Assembly: GCA_030746295.1 (NCBI GenBank)
Contig: JASLMY010000051.1
Location: 1 to 22,933 of the forward strand
Direction of reading: 5' to 3'
Length of the DNA: 22,933 bases
Source: Alphaproteobacteria bacterium
GTDB lineage: Bacteria > Pseudomonadota > Alphaproteobacteria > GCA-2731375
The notes beneath the pieces were generated by a model, which was not told the origin of the DNA, ran no database searches, and worked only from the letters and a program-made list of their open reading frames with translations. Made by a program: the position numbers and the translations under genes. This document shows positions 7,305 through 15,509 of the stretch, one piece after another. Within the stretch, counting starts at the first letter, position 1. The number at the start of each line of letters is the position of its first letter.

Positions 7305-9230
7305 TCAGGCCCGCTCGACCAGCATGCGGCCCCGCATCTCCATGTGGAGCGCGTGGCAGAACCACTGGCAATAGAACCAATGGACGCCCGGCATGTCGGC
7401 CTTGAAGGTCACCGAGGCGGTGGCCTGTGGCGCCACCTCCATGCAGACGCCGTGGTTGGCCAGCGTGAAGCCGTGCGTCAGGTCGTCGAGATCATCCATG
7501 TTGGTGACGATCACGGTGACCTCGTCGCCCTGCTTCACCTTGAAGGTCTCGAGCGAGAACTTCGGCGCGATGGAGGTCATGTAGACGCGCACCTTGTTGC
7601 CGTCGCGGACCACTTTGGCGACGTCTTCGAGATCGACGCCGTCCTTCTTGGCCATCTCGGTGCAGCCTTTCCAGTAATCGTCGCCGCGCGCCCACACCTT
7701 GCGCGGGTTGACGACGGAGCGGTGCACGATGATGCAATCGTGCGGCTCGCCGAAGGTCGGGCCGTCATGCACCACCTTCATCTTCTTGCCGGTGATGTCG
7801 ATCAGCTGCTCGTTCTCCGGCTTCAGCGGGCCGACGTTGATGAACCGGTCCTTGGAGAACTTGTTCAGCGACACGAGCCACTTGCCGTCGGCATCCTTGG
7901 TCTCGCCCATCGAGGTGTGGTTATGGCCCGGCTGGTACTGCACGTCGACCTTGTCGAGGATCGGATCGACCTTCTCGCCCTTATAGGCCTTGATCGCCAG
8001 GTCCATGTTCCACTTCGCGACCTGGCTGTCGAGGAAGAGCGTGGTGAAGCAGTTGCCCTTGCCGTCGAAGGCGGTGTGCAGCGGTCCCAAGCCCAGCTCG
8101 GGCTCCGCCGCGACGACGTCGCGCGGCTTGATCTTGTCGGCGAAGAGATCCGGGAAACGCTCGACGTCCAGCACCGTCACGGTCGGCGACAGCTTGCCGT
8201 TGATGACGATGTGGCGCTTGTCGGGTGCCGAGTTGACGCCATGCGGGCTGTTCGGCACCGGCACGTAGCGGGTGTACTTCGAGCCCTTTCGCCCGTCCAG
8301 CACCGGCACGCCGCCGTCGTAGGTCTTGAAGTCGCCGGCCTTGACGCCTGCTTCGATCGCCTTGATGTCGAAGATCACGGCCCAGTCCGTCTCGGAGGCC
8401 GTCATCTCCTCCAGCGTCACGCCTTCCTCGCCGTTGTAGCAGCTCGAGACCGCGTAGAGGCCTTGATAGTCGGCGTCGACGTTGTCGAGGTTGCCGTCGA
8501 CCATGACCTGCCAGGCGACCTTCATGGTGTCGCCGTCGATGGCGGAGAAGATCGCGTGGTAGCTGCCCGGATCCTCCAGGTTACGGCCGTCGTTCGGCAG
8601 CGGCACCCGATGCTCGCCGTTGGCGAAGACATAGCCGGTACGCGGGAACTTCTGCGGCCGGAGACCGTGGATGTCGGCCGCGTTCGGCACGGTGATGATC
8701 TTGTCCACCTTCATCACGTCGCAGCGGACGCGGGCGACCCGGGTGTTGGCCTTGTCGTTGATGAAGAGGTAGCGGCCGTCATAGGTGCCGTCGGTGAACG
8801 ACATGTGCGGGTGGTGGGCATCGCCGTTCAGATGCAGGCCACCCTTGTCGGCCAGGAAGGCCTTCTCCGATTCCAGCATGTTCTCGGTCAGGATGGCCTT
8901 GCTTTCGTTGGTCTGTCCCCAACCGGTGGCGCTGCAGCGGTTGAATACCGGAATACGCATCAACTCGCGCATCGACGGTACGCCGAGCACGCGGATCTCG
9001 CCGGACTGACCGCCCGACCAGAAGCCGTAATACTCGTCCAAGTCGCCGGGCTTGACCTCGGCGCTGCCGGCGGCGGCCGCCGGCGTAGACGTGAACATGG
9101 TGCCGGTCGCCGCACCCATGCCGGCAATCGCCACGCCGGTCAGGCCCGCCGCCGTGGCGGTGCCGCCCAGAATGGCGCGTCTGGAGACACCGGCTTCCAA
9201 TTGCTTGGTGTCGTCGGATTTCTCGACCAT
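7305..9230 (-). CDS. nosZ: NosZ, nitrous-oxide reductase (clade I, Tat-exported)
   Basis: The 641-residue enzyme reduces N2O to N2 in the periplasm, the last step of denitrification. The ATG at 9230 is chosen because AGGAGAGGG stands just upstream; a longer frame to 9269 runs into the end of nosR. A twin-arginine signal ([16 protein letters not shown], residues 15-30) marks clade I. The CuZ histidines are visible in GDAHHPHMS (about 138), GPLHTAFDG (about 383), [12 protein letters not shown] (about 435) and GEPHDC (about 495). The C-terminal cupredoxin domain has the CuA site [20 protein letters not shown] (about 615-635), with both Cys, the His and the Met in place. All catalytic motifs are intact, so the enzyme should be active. 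It follows nosR by 22 bp. Confidence 0.97.
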   Translation of the reverse strand: MVEKSDDTKQLEAGVSRRAILGGTATAAGLTGVAIAGMGAATGTMFTSTPAAAAGSAEVKPGDLDEYYGFWSGGQSGEIRVLGVPSMRELMRIPVFNRCSATGWGQTNESKAILTENMLESEKAFLADKGGLHLNGDAHHPHMSFTDGTYDGRYLFINDKANTRVARVRCDVMKVDKIITVPNAADIHGLRPQKFPRTGYVFANGEHRVPLPNDGRNLEDPGSYHAIFSAIDGDTMKVAWQVMVDGNLDNVDADYQGLYAVSSCYNGEEGVTLEEMTASETDWAVIFDIKAIEAGVKAGDFKTYDGGVPVLDGRKGSKYTRYVPVPNSPHGVNSAPDKRHIVINGKLSPTVTVLDVERFPDLFADKIKPRDVVAAEPELGLGPLHTAFDGKGNCFTTLFLDSQVAKWNMDLAIKAYKGEKVDPILDKVDVQYQPGHNHTSMGETKDADGKWLVSLNKFSKDRFINVGPLKPENEQLIDITGKKMKVVHDGPTFGEPHDCIIVHRSVVNPRKVWARGDDYWKGCTEMAKKDGVDLEDVAKVVRDGNKVRVYMTSIAPKFSLETFKVKQGDEVTVIVTNMDDLDDLTHGFTLANHGVCMEVAPQATASVTFKADMPGVHWFYCQWFCHALHMEMRGRMLVERA

Positions 9231-9252
9231 GACCCTCTCCTTTCTCTTTGGA

Positions 9253-11526
9253 TCAGCAGGCCGCGACATGTGTCTCGGCCTCGCGTTCGGTCGATGTCGT
9301 CTCTTGGTTTTCTTGGACTTCTCCTCTTCTGGTGTCGGCCGGCAGGTCCAGCGACTTGGAGCGGAGCGCCTGGCGGCGTTCCCGCTTGAGGCGGCGCTGG
9401 ATCATCACCGGGCATTTCTGGTCGTCGGAATAGAGCACCTGGCAATGCAGGCATTGCAGGCATTCGTTGGGGTTGATGTGGCCCTCGGGGTGGATCGCCT
9501 GGACCATGCATTCGTTGTGGCACCTGAGACACGGTGAGCCGCATTCCTTGTAGCGGCGCAGCCAGTCGTTCATGCGCATCCGTCCCGGAATGCCGAGGGC
9601 GCCGCCCAGCGGGCAGAGGTAGCGGCAATAGAAGCGCTCGATGAAGAGCCCGATCGCGATGACGCCGACGGCGAACAGGACGAAGGGCCAGCTGCGCTGG
9701 AACTTCAGGATGATGGCGGTCTTGAAGGGCTCGACCTCCGAGGCCTTCTCGGCCAGCTCGAAGGAATAGAGCGAGAACCCGAGGATGCCGAGGAAGAGGA
9801 TGTACTTGACCGGCCACATCCGCTCGTGCAGCGCCCAGGGGAGCGTCAACTGCGGCACGCGGAGACGTCGCGCCAGCTTGTTGGTGAGTTCCTGCAGCGC
9901 GCCGAAGGGGCAGAGCCAGCCGCAGTAGACGCCGCGCCCCCAGAACAGAAGCGAGGCCGCCACCGAGCCCCAGAGAATGAAGATCAGCGGCTCCATCAGG
10001 AAGAATTCCCAGCGGAAGCCGGTCAGAAGGGCGTTGAAGAAGGTCAGCGTGTTGACCACCGACAACTGCGCGTTGGCATAAAAGCCGATCCAGAGAAGCG
10101 TGAAGGTCAGGAAGGCGATGCGGATCCTGAGCGTCAGCTTGGGGTGCTTGGTCAGCCAGTCCTGGAAGAAGAAGATCACCGTCAGCACGCCCAGCGCCAG
10201 CATCAGGACGGCGATGTCGAAGACCTTTCCTTCCCAGATCTTGCGCCAGAGCGGCATCGCCTCGGCCTCGTCGGCGGGCAGGGTGACGCTGGGCGAGGCG
10301 CTACTCGTGGCGGTCTTGGCCGGCGGTGCGGTGCGGGTAACGAAGGCCTCCGGCAGCCGGTAGTTCAGCTCGAAGGTCGTGAACGCCTTTTTGATCGGCC
10401 CCACGGCGCGCTGCACCAGCAGTTGCAGCCGCCACGGCCTCGCCGGATCGAAGCCGCTGTCGGTCGGGATCAGGAACAGGCCGATCTCGGAGAACCGCTC
10501 GGCGCCGTCGGCCTGGAACTCGCCGATGCGCTTGTGGAACTTGTCACGGAAGCGGACCGAGATATCGCCTTGGATGAGCTGGATACGGTCGAAGATGCCG
10601 CCGCGCACGTAGCCCGAGCCCTTGAACGAATAGCGCCCGCGCCCGGCGATCAGGATTGCCGATTGGCCCGGTTCCGCGATGCTCTCGAGGTTGCGGTACT
10701 CGCGCGGTCCCAGCAGGCTCTCGCCGATGGTGGGAATGCTCGCCTGTGCCGCGAAGAGGTCGATGAAGACCTCGTCCGGCGCCCCTTCTTCCGGGCGGGC
10801 GGCCGCTTCCTTGTTGGCGCTCGCCTCGAAGGCGCGGTTGACGTCGCCGAGGCCGAGGGTCAGGCGGCGCACCGAGCCGTCGCCCAGCAGGGTCGCCCAA
10901 TCGCGCTGTTCGGCCGGCAGCTCCTTCAGCTCGAGCCGCTCGGCCGTCTTCGCCGTGGCCTCGCCGACGCCGCGTTGGCGCAGCACCTTGATCGCCGAGC
11001 GGATGATGCTGTCCTCGATCACCAGCACCGTCACGGTGGCGCCGGAGACGATGTCGATCTCGCGGCCGGCACCCTTCCGCTCGACGAAGTCGACGACGTT
11101 GACGCCCACATAGCCGTCGATGAAGTCGTGGATCCTCTTCACCGGAATGCCGATTAGGACGATCGGCTCGAAATGCTTGACCATCCGCGCGCCGGTGATG
11201 ACGCCGTCCTTGTCGACCCCGACGACGACGTGAATGGGGCGGCCGGAATAGCCGATCGAGCTGGCGGCGGTGGAGTTCAGGAAGACGAAGCCGAGCGCCT
11301 TGTTGCCGTCATAGGCGACGGCCGAGGGCGGCGTGCCCTCGATCGGACCGAGCCGCGTGGCGCCCGGCACGATCTTGGCGAGCTCGTACTTGCCGGCGAA
11401 ATCCGACAGCCCACTCGCCGCCGCCGGCGTGGCGCCGACGAGCGCCAGGGCGAGGCAGATCGGCAGCCACAGCCGCTCCCGCAACCTTCCGATATGCCGG
11501 CCGGGGCCGATTGGATTGACACGCAT
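9253..11526 (-). CDS. nosR: NosR, membrane flavo-iron-sulfur protein of N2O reduction
   Basis: The 757-residue protein starts at the ATG at 11526; an in-frame TTG at 11586 would overlap the regulatory box and is less likely. A signal/TM segment ([19 protein letters not shown]) leads into a periplasmic FMN-binding domain with the flavinylation motif DIVSGAT (Thr164). TM helices from about residue 410 onward follow, with the CGWLCPFGA and CRYLCPLGG motifs. A C-terminal cytoplasmic ferredoxin-like region carries [12 protein letters not shown] and CLQCLHC...CP. NosR is required for nosZ expression and for electron supply to NosZ. It is the first gene of the operon, 72 bp downstream of an FNR/Dnr-like box centre, which suggests induction at low oxygen or by nitrogen oxides. 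Confidence 0.96.
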   Translation of the reverse strand: MRVNPIGPGRHIGRLRERLWLPICLALALVGATPAAASGLSDFAGKYELAKIVPGATRLGPIEGTPPSAVAYDGNKALGFVFLNSTAASSIGYSGRPIHVVVGVDKDGVITGARMVKHFEPIVLIGIPVKRIHDFIDGYVGVNVVDFVERKGAGREIDIVSGATVTVLVIEDSIIRSAIKVLRQRGVGEATAKTAERLELKELPAEQRDWATLLGDGSVRRLTLGLGDVNRAFEASANKEAAARPEEGAPDEVFIDLFAAQASIPTIGESLLGPREYRNLESIAEPGQSAILIAGRGRYSFKGSGYVRGGIFDRIQLIQGDISVRFRDKFHKRIGEFQADGAERFSEIGLFLIPTDSGFDPARPWRLQLLVQRAVGPIKKAFTTFELNYRLPEAFVTRTAPPAKTATSSASPSVTLPADEAEAMPLWRKIWEGKVFDIAVLMLALGVLTVIFFFQDWLTKHPKLTLRIRIAFLTFTLLWIGFYANAQLSVVNTLTFFNALLTGFRWEFFLMEPLIFILWGSVAASLLFWGRGVYCGWLCPFGALQELTNKLARRLRVPQLTLPWALHERMWPVKYILFLGILGFSLYSFELAEKASEVEPFKTAIILKFQRSWPFVLFAVGVIAIGLFIERFYCRYLCPLGGALGIPGRMRMNDWLRRYKECGSPCLRCHNECMVQAIHPEGHINPNECLQCLHCQVLYSDDQKCPVMIQRRLKRERRQALRSKSLDLPADTRRGEVQENQETTSTEREAETHVAAC

Positions 11527-11591
11527 GAATTGCCGCAGCGTCTCTGGTGGACGAGGTGGCGCAGGAGTACGTCCGGTGGCGATCAAAATCC

Positions 11592-11605
11592 TTGACGCAG
11601 ATCAT
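11592..11605. promoter_or_regulatory. FNR/Dnr-like box in the nosR/ferritin-like divergent promoter
   Basis: TTGAC-GCAG-ATCAT matches 8 of 10 informative positions of the FNR-family consensus TTGAT-N4-ATCAA. The centre is about 72 bp before the nosR ATG. If it acts at -41.5, transcription would begin near 11557, and TACTCC sits where a -10 element would be. It could also serve the plus-strand gene at 11668. Whether FNR, Dnr or NnrR binds cannot be told from sequence. Confidence 0.6.
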
Positions 11606-11667
11606 TTCTAGGGTGCGATCGGTTGAAATAGCCTGCGGCATCGAAGATGCGTCCAAGTGGAGCGGCG

Positions 11668-12513
11668 ATGGCATTTGACACGGTCGACGAGGTCCGCCGG
11701 ACCGCGCATGCCTTTCTGTCTGAATCGGCGCGTCGCTACGCGCAGCTGGCCGGCGAAATGCACCGCCTCGGCAAGCCGGAGACGGCGGTAACTTTCGAAC
11801 GGCTGGAGCAGAGCCAGCTCGCACTCGCCCAGCAGGTCGGCGACGGCGGAAGTGCCGGCGACGACGATCCCGAGATCCTTTGGCAGGCCGGCGACGACGG
11901 CCAGGTGCTGCCGCCGGACATCGCCGACAGCGCCTATTCGCTGACGCCAGTCCGGGCCCTCAACCTGGCGCTCCACAACAACCAACGCGCCATCACCTTC
12001 TTGACCGAGATCCTGGGGCGCCATCCAGCGGGCGCCGTTCACGATTTGGCGGACCGCTTGAGCCGCGAGATCCTGGACCAGCGGGTGCAGCTCCGCCTGC
12101 AGCGCCGCCGCGCCAGTCGCCAGCGCGAGGCCTTGGCCGACAACGTGCACCTGAACCGCTTGGCGGCGACCGTGCGAGGGATCGATGACTACCGACGGCA
12201 CCGCCAGGCCTGTGTCGAGGCTCTGGCGCGGCAGTTGACGGCACACGCCGGCGCTGCCACCGACGACGACCGCCGCCGCATCCTCGATGCCGCTACCAGA
12301 TTGGAGCTGAAACCGGCATCGGGTCCGTCGCCGACGGCCAACCGGCAGGAGGGTGCGCCGTTGACCAAGGCGATCAGTGGCATCGAAGCCTATTTCGATG
12401 CCCTGATGGCGGTCGCGGGCCACTGCCAGGATGAAGCCGTGTTGGCCGCCGCGCAAGAAGACGCGGCGCGCCTCATTCCGGTGCTGCGCGAGCTGCATGT
12501 CTACGCTCAGTGA
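11668..12513 (+). CDS. ferritin-like four-helix protein of unknown function, divergent from nosR
   Basis: The ATG at 11668 has a GGAG five bases upstream, so the protein is 281 residues; an ATG at 11647 would add seven. No signal peptide or TM segment is seen, and the sequence is almost wholly helical. Two segments look like the helix pairs of rubrerythrin/ferritin-like proteins: SESARRYAQLAGEMHRLGKPETAVTFERLEQSQ (residues 18 onward) and SLTPVRALNLALHNNQRAITFLTEI. In metal-binding relatives these contain E..Y, E..H and NEERA-type ligands. Here the second helix has ERLEQSQ and the third has NNQRA, so several metal ligands look replaced. The middle (about 150-240) is rich in Arg and Ala and is unlike anything I recognise. 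It shares its promoter region with nosR, so a link to N2O respiration or redox stress is plausible. Function not assigned. Confidence 0.6.
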   Translation: MAFDTVDEVRRTAHAFLSESARRYAQLAGEMHRLGKPETAVTFERLEQSQLALAQQVGDGGSAGDDDPEILWQAGDDGQVLPPDIADSAYSLTPVRALNLALHNNQRAITFLTEILGRHPAGAVHDLADRLSREILDQRVQLRLQRRRASRQREALADNVHLNRLAATVRGIDDYRRHRQACVEALARQLTAHAGAATDDDRRRILDAATRLELKPASGPSPTANRQEGAPLTKAISGIEAYFDALMAVAGHCQDEAVLAAAQEDAARLIPVLRELHVYAQ

Positions 12514-12552
12514 CGGCACCGCCCTCGGCGTCGCCGCCCGGGAGACGCTCAC

Positions 12553-12566
12553 TTGATCTGAATCAA
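12553..12566. promoter_or_regulatory. perfect FNR-family box upstream of the 2-oxoacid oxidoreductase operon
   Basis: TTGAT-CTGA-ATCAA is an exact match to the FNR consensus half-sites with the standard four-base spacer. The centre (12559.5) would put a class II start near 12601, about 106 bp before the ferredoxin ATG. The -10 region (around GCATCG) is poor, so the promoter may depend on the activator. It lies in the 193-bp gap after the ferritin-like gene. Confidence 0.75.
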
Positions 12567-12576
12567 TGAGGCTTTC

Positions 12577-12681
12577 GTGCCGATCGGCGCATCGTTCCTG
12601 ATGGGGTCACCGCGAGAAAATTCGGCGCCGAGCACGCGCGACGAAATTCGCACGATCGACGCGGTCGTGCCCCCGACCTGA
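12577..12681 (+). pseudogene. possible fragment of a SUMF1/FGE-like domain (very tentative)
   Basis: A short plus-strand frame begins at GTG 12577, has GAGG a few bases upstream and ends at TGA 12679-12681 after 34 residues. Its start, VPIGASFLMGSPRENSAPS, resembles the opening of formylglycine-generating-enzyme (SUMF1) domains, which typically read 'iPaGsFlMGSp..e'. NirV of denitrifiers belongs to that family. The rest of the domain is absent, so this is either a fossil or chance similarity. Confidence 0.2.
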
Positions 12682-12706
12682 CGACTGAGAGGAAGGGACG
12701 CCCGCC

Positions 12707-12940
12707 ATGGCGAAGGCGCGTGGGACGATCACCGTCGACGAGGAGCGCTGCAAGGGTTGCGATATCTGCGTGCACTATTGCCCGCCCGAGGTCCTGCGTC
12801 TCTCCGATCGACGCAACACGCTGAACCACCTTGTCGTCGAGCTCTTCGACGAAGCCAACTGCACCGGCTGCGAGATCTGCGCCAGGGTCTGTCCCGACAT
12901 GGCGATCACCCATGTCTACCGCGAGGTTCTGGCGGCATGA
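12707..12940 (+). CDS. 2[4Fe-4S] ferredoxin-like delta subunit of a 2-oxoacid:acceptor oxidoreductase
   Basis: The 77-residue protein has two classic cluster motifs, CKGCDICVHYCP (Cys15, 18, 21, 25) and CTGCEICARVCP (Cys52, 55, 58, 62), each expected to hold one [4Fe-4S]. It corresponds to the delta (OorD/KorD/PorD) subunit that carries electrons from the catalytic beta subunit to an external acceptor. GAGAGGAAGGGA stands before the ATG. The alpha subunit follows after 12 bp, so it is clearly the first gene of the operon and the first target of the upstream FNR-type box. A stand-alone ferredoxin is possible, but the delta-alpha-beta-gamma order argues for a subunit. Confidence 0.88.
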   Translation: MAKARGTITVDEERCKGCDICVHYCPPEVLRLSDRRNTLNHLVVELFDEANCTGCEICARVCPDMAITHVYREVLAA

Positions 12941-12952
12941 AGGGAGCTTGAG

Positions 12953-14098
12953 ATGTCCGAGCTGCAATTCATGAACTGCAATCGCGCGATCGTCGAGGCG
13001 GCCCTCTTGTCTGACTGCCGGTTCTTCACCGGCTATCCCTTGACGCCGTCCACCGAGGCCCTGGAGCAGGCCAGCCACCGTATGGCCGAGGTCGGCGGCG
13101 TCTATCTTCAGGGCGAGAGCGAGGTCTCGGTCATCAACATGCTGAACGGCGCCGCCGCGGCGGGCTTTCGCTGCATGACGGCGACCTCGGGAGCCGGCCT
13201 CGCCCTGATGCAGGAGGGTCTCTCGCACATCGCCGGCATTTGCGAGCTGCCGTTGGTCATTCTGAACGTCAGCCGGGGCGGTGCCGGCTTCGGCAATCTG
13301 TCGCCGAGCCAGGCCGACTATTACCAGGCGACGCGCGGCGGCGGTGCCGGCGACTACCGCTGCCTGGTGTTCGGGCCCGAGACCGTGCAGGAAGCGGTCG
13401 ATCTGACCAAGCTGGCCTTTTCCTTGGCCGACAAGTACCGCACTCCGGCGATCATTCTCTCCGACCAGATGCTGGCCGAGACCTCCGAGGCGGTCGACCT
13501 CGGCGAGCCGCGCGACGACGAGCTGCCGGAGAAATGGTGGGCGACGACGGGCTGCGAAGGCCGCGAGCCGATCTATTCCGGCCGGCCGGGCGAGGACTAT
13601 GGGCCCCACGCCGAATACCTCTCGGGCAACCTGACGATGAATCTGATTGGCCTCGAAAACAAAGGCCGCGATGCCGATACCCTGGAAGCGCACGCGCAGC
13701 GTCTTTGGGAGAAGTACCGCCAGATCGAGGCGAACGAGGCGCGTGCCGATACGGCCTATCTCGACGACGCCGAGCTCGTTCTGGTCGCCTTCGGCACCTC
13801 GGCCCGGCTAGTCCGGCCGGCGATCGAGGCGGCGCGGGCCGAAGGCTCGAAGGTCGGCCTGATCCGGCCGATCACCCTCTGGCCGTTTCCGTCGGCCGTC
13901 GTTGCCGAGGCGGCCGAGCGGGCGGGCGGCTTCCTGGTCGTCGAGATGAGCATGGGTCAGATGGCGGAGGACGTGCGCCTGGCGGTGAACGGCAGGGCTC
14001 CGGTCGAGCTCTTCGCCACCCTCGGCGGCAACATTCCGCGGCCCGAGACGATTGCGCCGGAGATTCGGAGGCTCTTGGGCTCGATAGGCCGGGCGTGA
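12953..14098 (+). CDS. 2-oxoacid:acceptor oxidoreductase, alpha subunit (KorA/OorA-like)
   Basis: The 381-residue subunit contains the N-terminal pyrimidine-binding domain with the family motif TGYPLTPSTEA (about 24-34, the YPITPS motif) and GESEVSVINMLNGAAAAG. The motif TATSGAGLALMQEGLSHIAG follows, and the C-terminal transketolase-like domain has LVAFGTSARLVRPAIEAA and LIRPITLWPFP. It works with beta to convert a 2-oxoacid plus CoA to acyl-CoA, CO2 and reduced ferredoxin, or the reverse. Length and layout match the 2-oxoglutarate/branched-chain type (KorA, VorB) rather than fused PFOR or IorA. Substrate cannot be fixed from motifs. AAGGGAG precedes the ATG. Confidence 0.9.
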   Translation: MSELQFMNCNRAIVEAALLSDCRFFTGYPLTPSTEALEQASHRMAEVGGVYLQGESEVSVINMLNGAAAAGFRCMTATSGAGLALMQEGLSHIAGICELPLVILNVSRGGAGFGNLSPSQADYYQATRGGGAGDYRCLVFGPETVQEAVDLTKLAFSLADKYRTPAIILSDQMLAETSEAVDLGEPRDDELPEKWWATTGCEGREPIYSGRPGEDYGPHAEYLSGNLTMNLIGLENKGRDADTLEAHAQRLWEKYRQIEANEARADTAYLDDAELVLVAFGTSARLVRPAIEAARAEGSKVGLIRPITLWPFPSAVVAEAAERAGGFLVVEMSMGQMAEDVRLAVNGRAPVELFATLGGNIPRPETIAPEIRRLLGSIGRA

Positions 14099-14164
14099 GG
14101 GGCGTTCAGGCATTGCGGCCACGGCGCCGGGCGACAGATCGATGCTTTGAAGGATAGTGGAACC

Positions 14165-14908
14165 GTGGAACAGATTTTTGCACAGACCGAGTCCGCCGCG
14201 TTGGAGCACCGCTACGACTTCTGCGCCGGCTGTGGCCATGGCATCACCATCCGGTTGGTGGCCGAGGTCCTGGACGAGTTGCAGCTTCGCGAGCGGACCG
14301 TCGGCGTGCTCGGCGTCGGCTGTTACAGCACCAGCCCGGTGACCTTCGACTTCGACTGCCAATACGCCCTGCACGGCCGGGCCCCGGCGATGGCAACGGC
14401 GGTCAAGCGCTTGTTGCCGGACCGGCTGGTCTTCACCTTCCAAGGCGATGGCGACATGGCGGCGATCGGCACGACCGAGGTCATCCATGCGGCGACGCGG
14501 GGGGAGAACTTCACTTCGTTGTTGCTGAACAACGCCAACTTCGGCGAGACCGGCGGCCACCTGGCGCCGACCACCGTGCTGGGCCAGCGCACGCCGAGCT
14601 CGCCGCAAGGGCGGACCGCCGAGGAGCACGGCTATCCGACGCGGTTGACGGAAATGCTGGCGCTACTCGAAGGCGCCCGCTACGTCGCCCGGGTCGCGGT
14701 CAACAAGCCGACCAACGTCATACGCGCCAAGGCGGCGATCAAGAAGGCCTTCCGGACGCAGATGGCGGGCCAGGGCTTCTCCATGGTCGAGGTGCTGTCC
14801 GCCTGCCCGAGCGGCTGGCGCCTCAGCCCGCTCGAAGCGCATGAATGGATGGACGAGGTGCAGACCAAGACCTACCCGCTGGGCGTTTTGAAGGAAACCA
14901 CGCAATGA
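14165..14908 (+). CDS. 2-oxoacid:acceptor oxidoreductase, beta subunit (TPP-binding)
   Basis: The preferred start is GTG 14165 (247 residues); an upstream TTG at 14147 lacks any Shine-Dalgarno. The catalytic subunit binds thiamine diphosphate at GDGDMAAIGTTEVIHAA followed by LLLNNANFGETGG, the GDG-N25-NN motif. A single [4Fe-4S] is expected from FCAGCGHG (Cys20, Cys23), the Cys in GVGCYS and the Cys in SACPSGW. Residues GRAPAMATAVKRLLPD are typical of KorB/OorB. A 66-bp gap follows alpha, the largest within the operon. The stop overlaps the gamma start (ATGA), so beta and gamma are coupled. Confidence 0.9.
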   Translation: MEQIFAQTESAALEHRYDFCAGCGHGITIRLVAEVLDELQLRERTVGVLGVGCYSTSPVTFDFDCQYALHGRAPAMATAVKRLLPDRLVFTFQGDGDMAAIGTTEVIHAATRGENFTSLLLNNANFGETGGHLAPTTVLGQRTPSSPQGRTAEEHGYPTRLTEMLALLEGARYVARVAVNKPTNVIRAKAAIKKAFRTQMAGQGFSMVEVLSACPSGWRLSPLEAHEWMDEVQTKTYPLGVLKETTQ

Positions 14909-15474
14909 CGCACGAGATCATCCTCGGCGGCTTCGGCGGCCAGGGCGTGAAGGTGATCGCCACCCTGCTGGCGCAGGCCGCGCACCGCGACGGCAGCCAA
15001 GCGATGATGTACAACATCTATGCGGCGGCGATCCGGGGCGGGCCGATCTATTGCACCGTTCGGGTCTCCGACGAGGCGATCTTGGGCGGACCGACGACGA
15101 CGGCGCCGACCGCCGTTCTGGCCATGGACCCGGACACCATCGCGGTCTACGAGGACGCGGTGCAGCCCGACGGCACGCTGGTCTTCAATTCGAGCCTGGT
15201 CAAGTTGCCGCCCCGGCGTCAGGACCTGAACTTGGTCGCGGTGCCGACCAACGAGATCGCCGAGGAGATCGGCGACATGAGATACACCGGTATGGTTGGG
15301 CTCGGCGCCTTGGCGGCGCATACCGGCGTCGTCTCGCTGGAGGCGATCCGAAGCTGCCTCGAAGAGATCCTGCCGTCCTACCGCCATCACATGATCCCGG
15401 ACAACGAGCAGGCGATCCGGCGCGGTGCCGCTTGCGTCGGCAGCCGCGGCGAAGCAGCATTGCAGACGACTTGA
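14905..15474 (+). CDS. 2-oxoacid:acceptor oxidoreductase, gamma subunit
   Basis: The 189-residue subunit starts at ATG 14905, overlapping the beta stop by four bases, with GAAGGA upstream; the frame extends further left but that part is beta in another phase. The start EIILGGFGGQGVKVIATLLAQAA is the gamma-family (POR_gamma/KorC) glycine-rich motif that helps bind CoA. It is followed by YNIYAAAIRGGPIYCTVRVSD, where the family usually has 'sygpe.RGG.s...vris'. NEIAEEIGDMRYTGMVGLGAL matches the family mid-region. It completes an alpha-beta-gamma-delta heterotetramer, with subunits in the same order as epsilonproteobacterial OorDABC. Confidence 0.88.
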   Translation: MTHEIILGGFGGQGVKVIATLLAQAAHRDGSQAMMYNIYAAAIRGGPIYCTVRVSDEAILGGPTTTAPTAVLAMDPDTIAVYEDAVQPDGTLVFNSSLVKLPPRRQDLNLVAVPTNEIAEEIGDMRYTGMVGLGALAAHTGVVSLEAIRSCLEEILPSYRHHMIPDNEQAIRRGAACVGSRGEAALQTT

Positions 15475-15509
15475 GATGCTGGCGGCGGTAGGCCCGAGGG
15501 AGGGGCGAG

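Noticed and set aside
5883..9389. Very long plus-strand open frame of 1168 codons across the nos genes
   Set aside because: It lies antisense to nosF, nosD and nosZ, which have complete family motifs and ribosome sites. Its composition (many Val, Asp, His, Arg) is that of a third-position GC shadow.
9826..11157. Plus-strand frame of 443 codons opposite nosR
   Set aside because: Antisense to NosR with its intact FMN and iron-sulfur motifs; no motif of its own.
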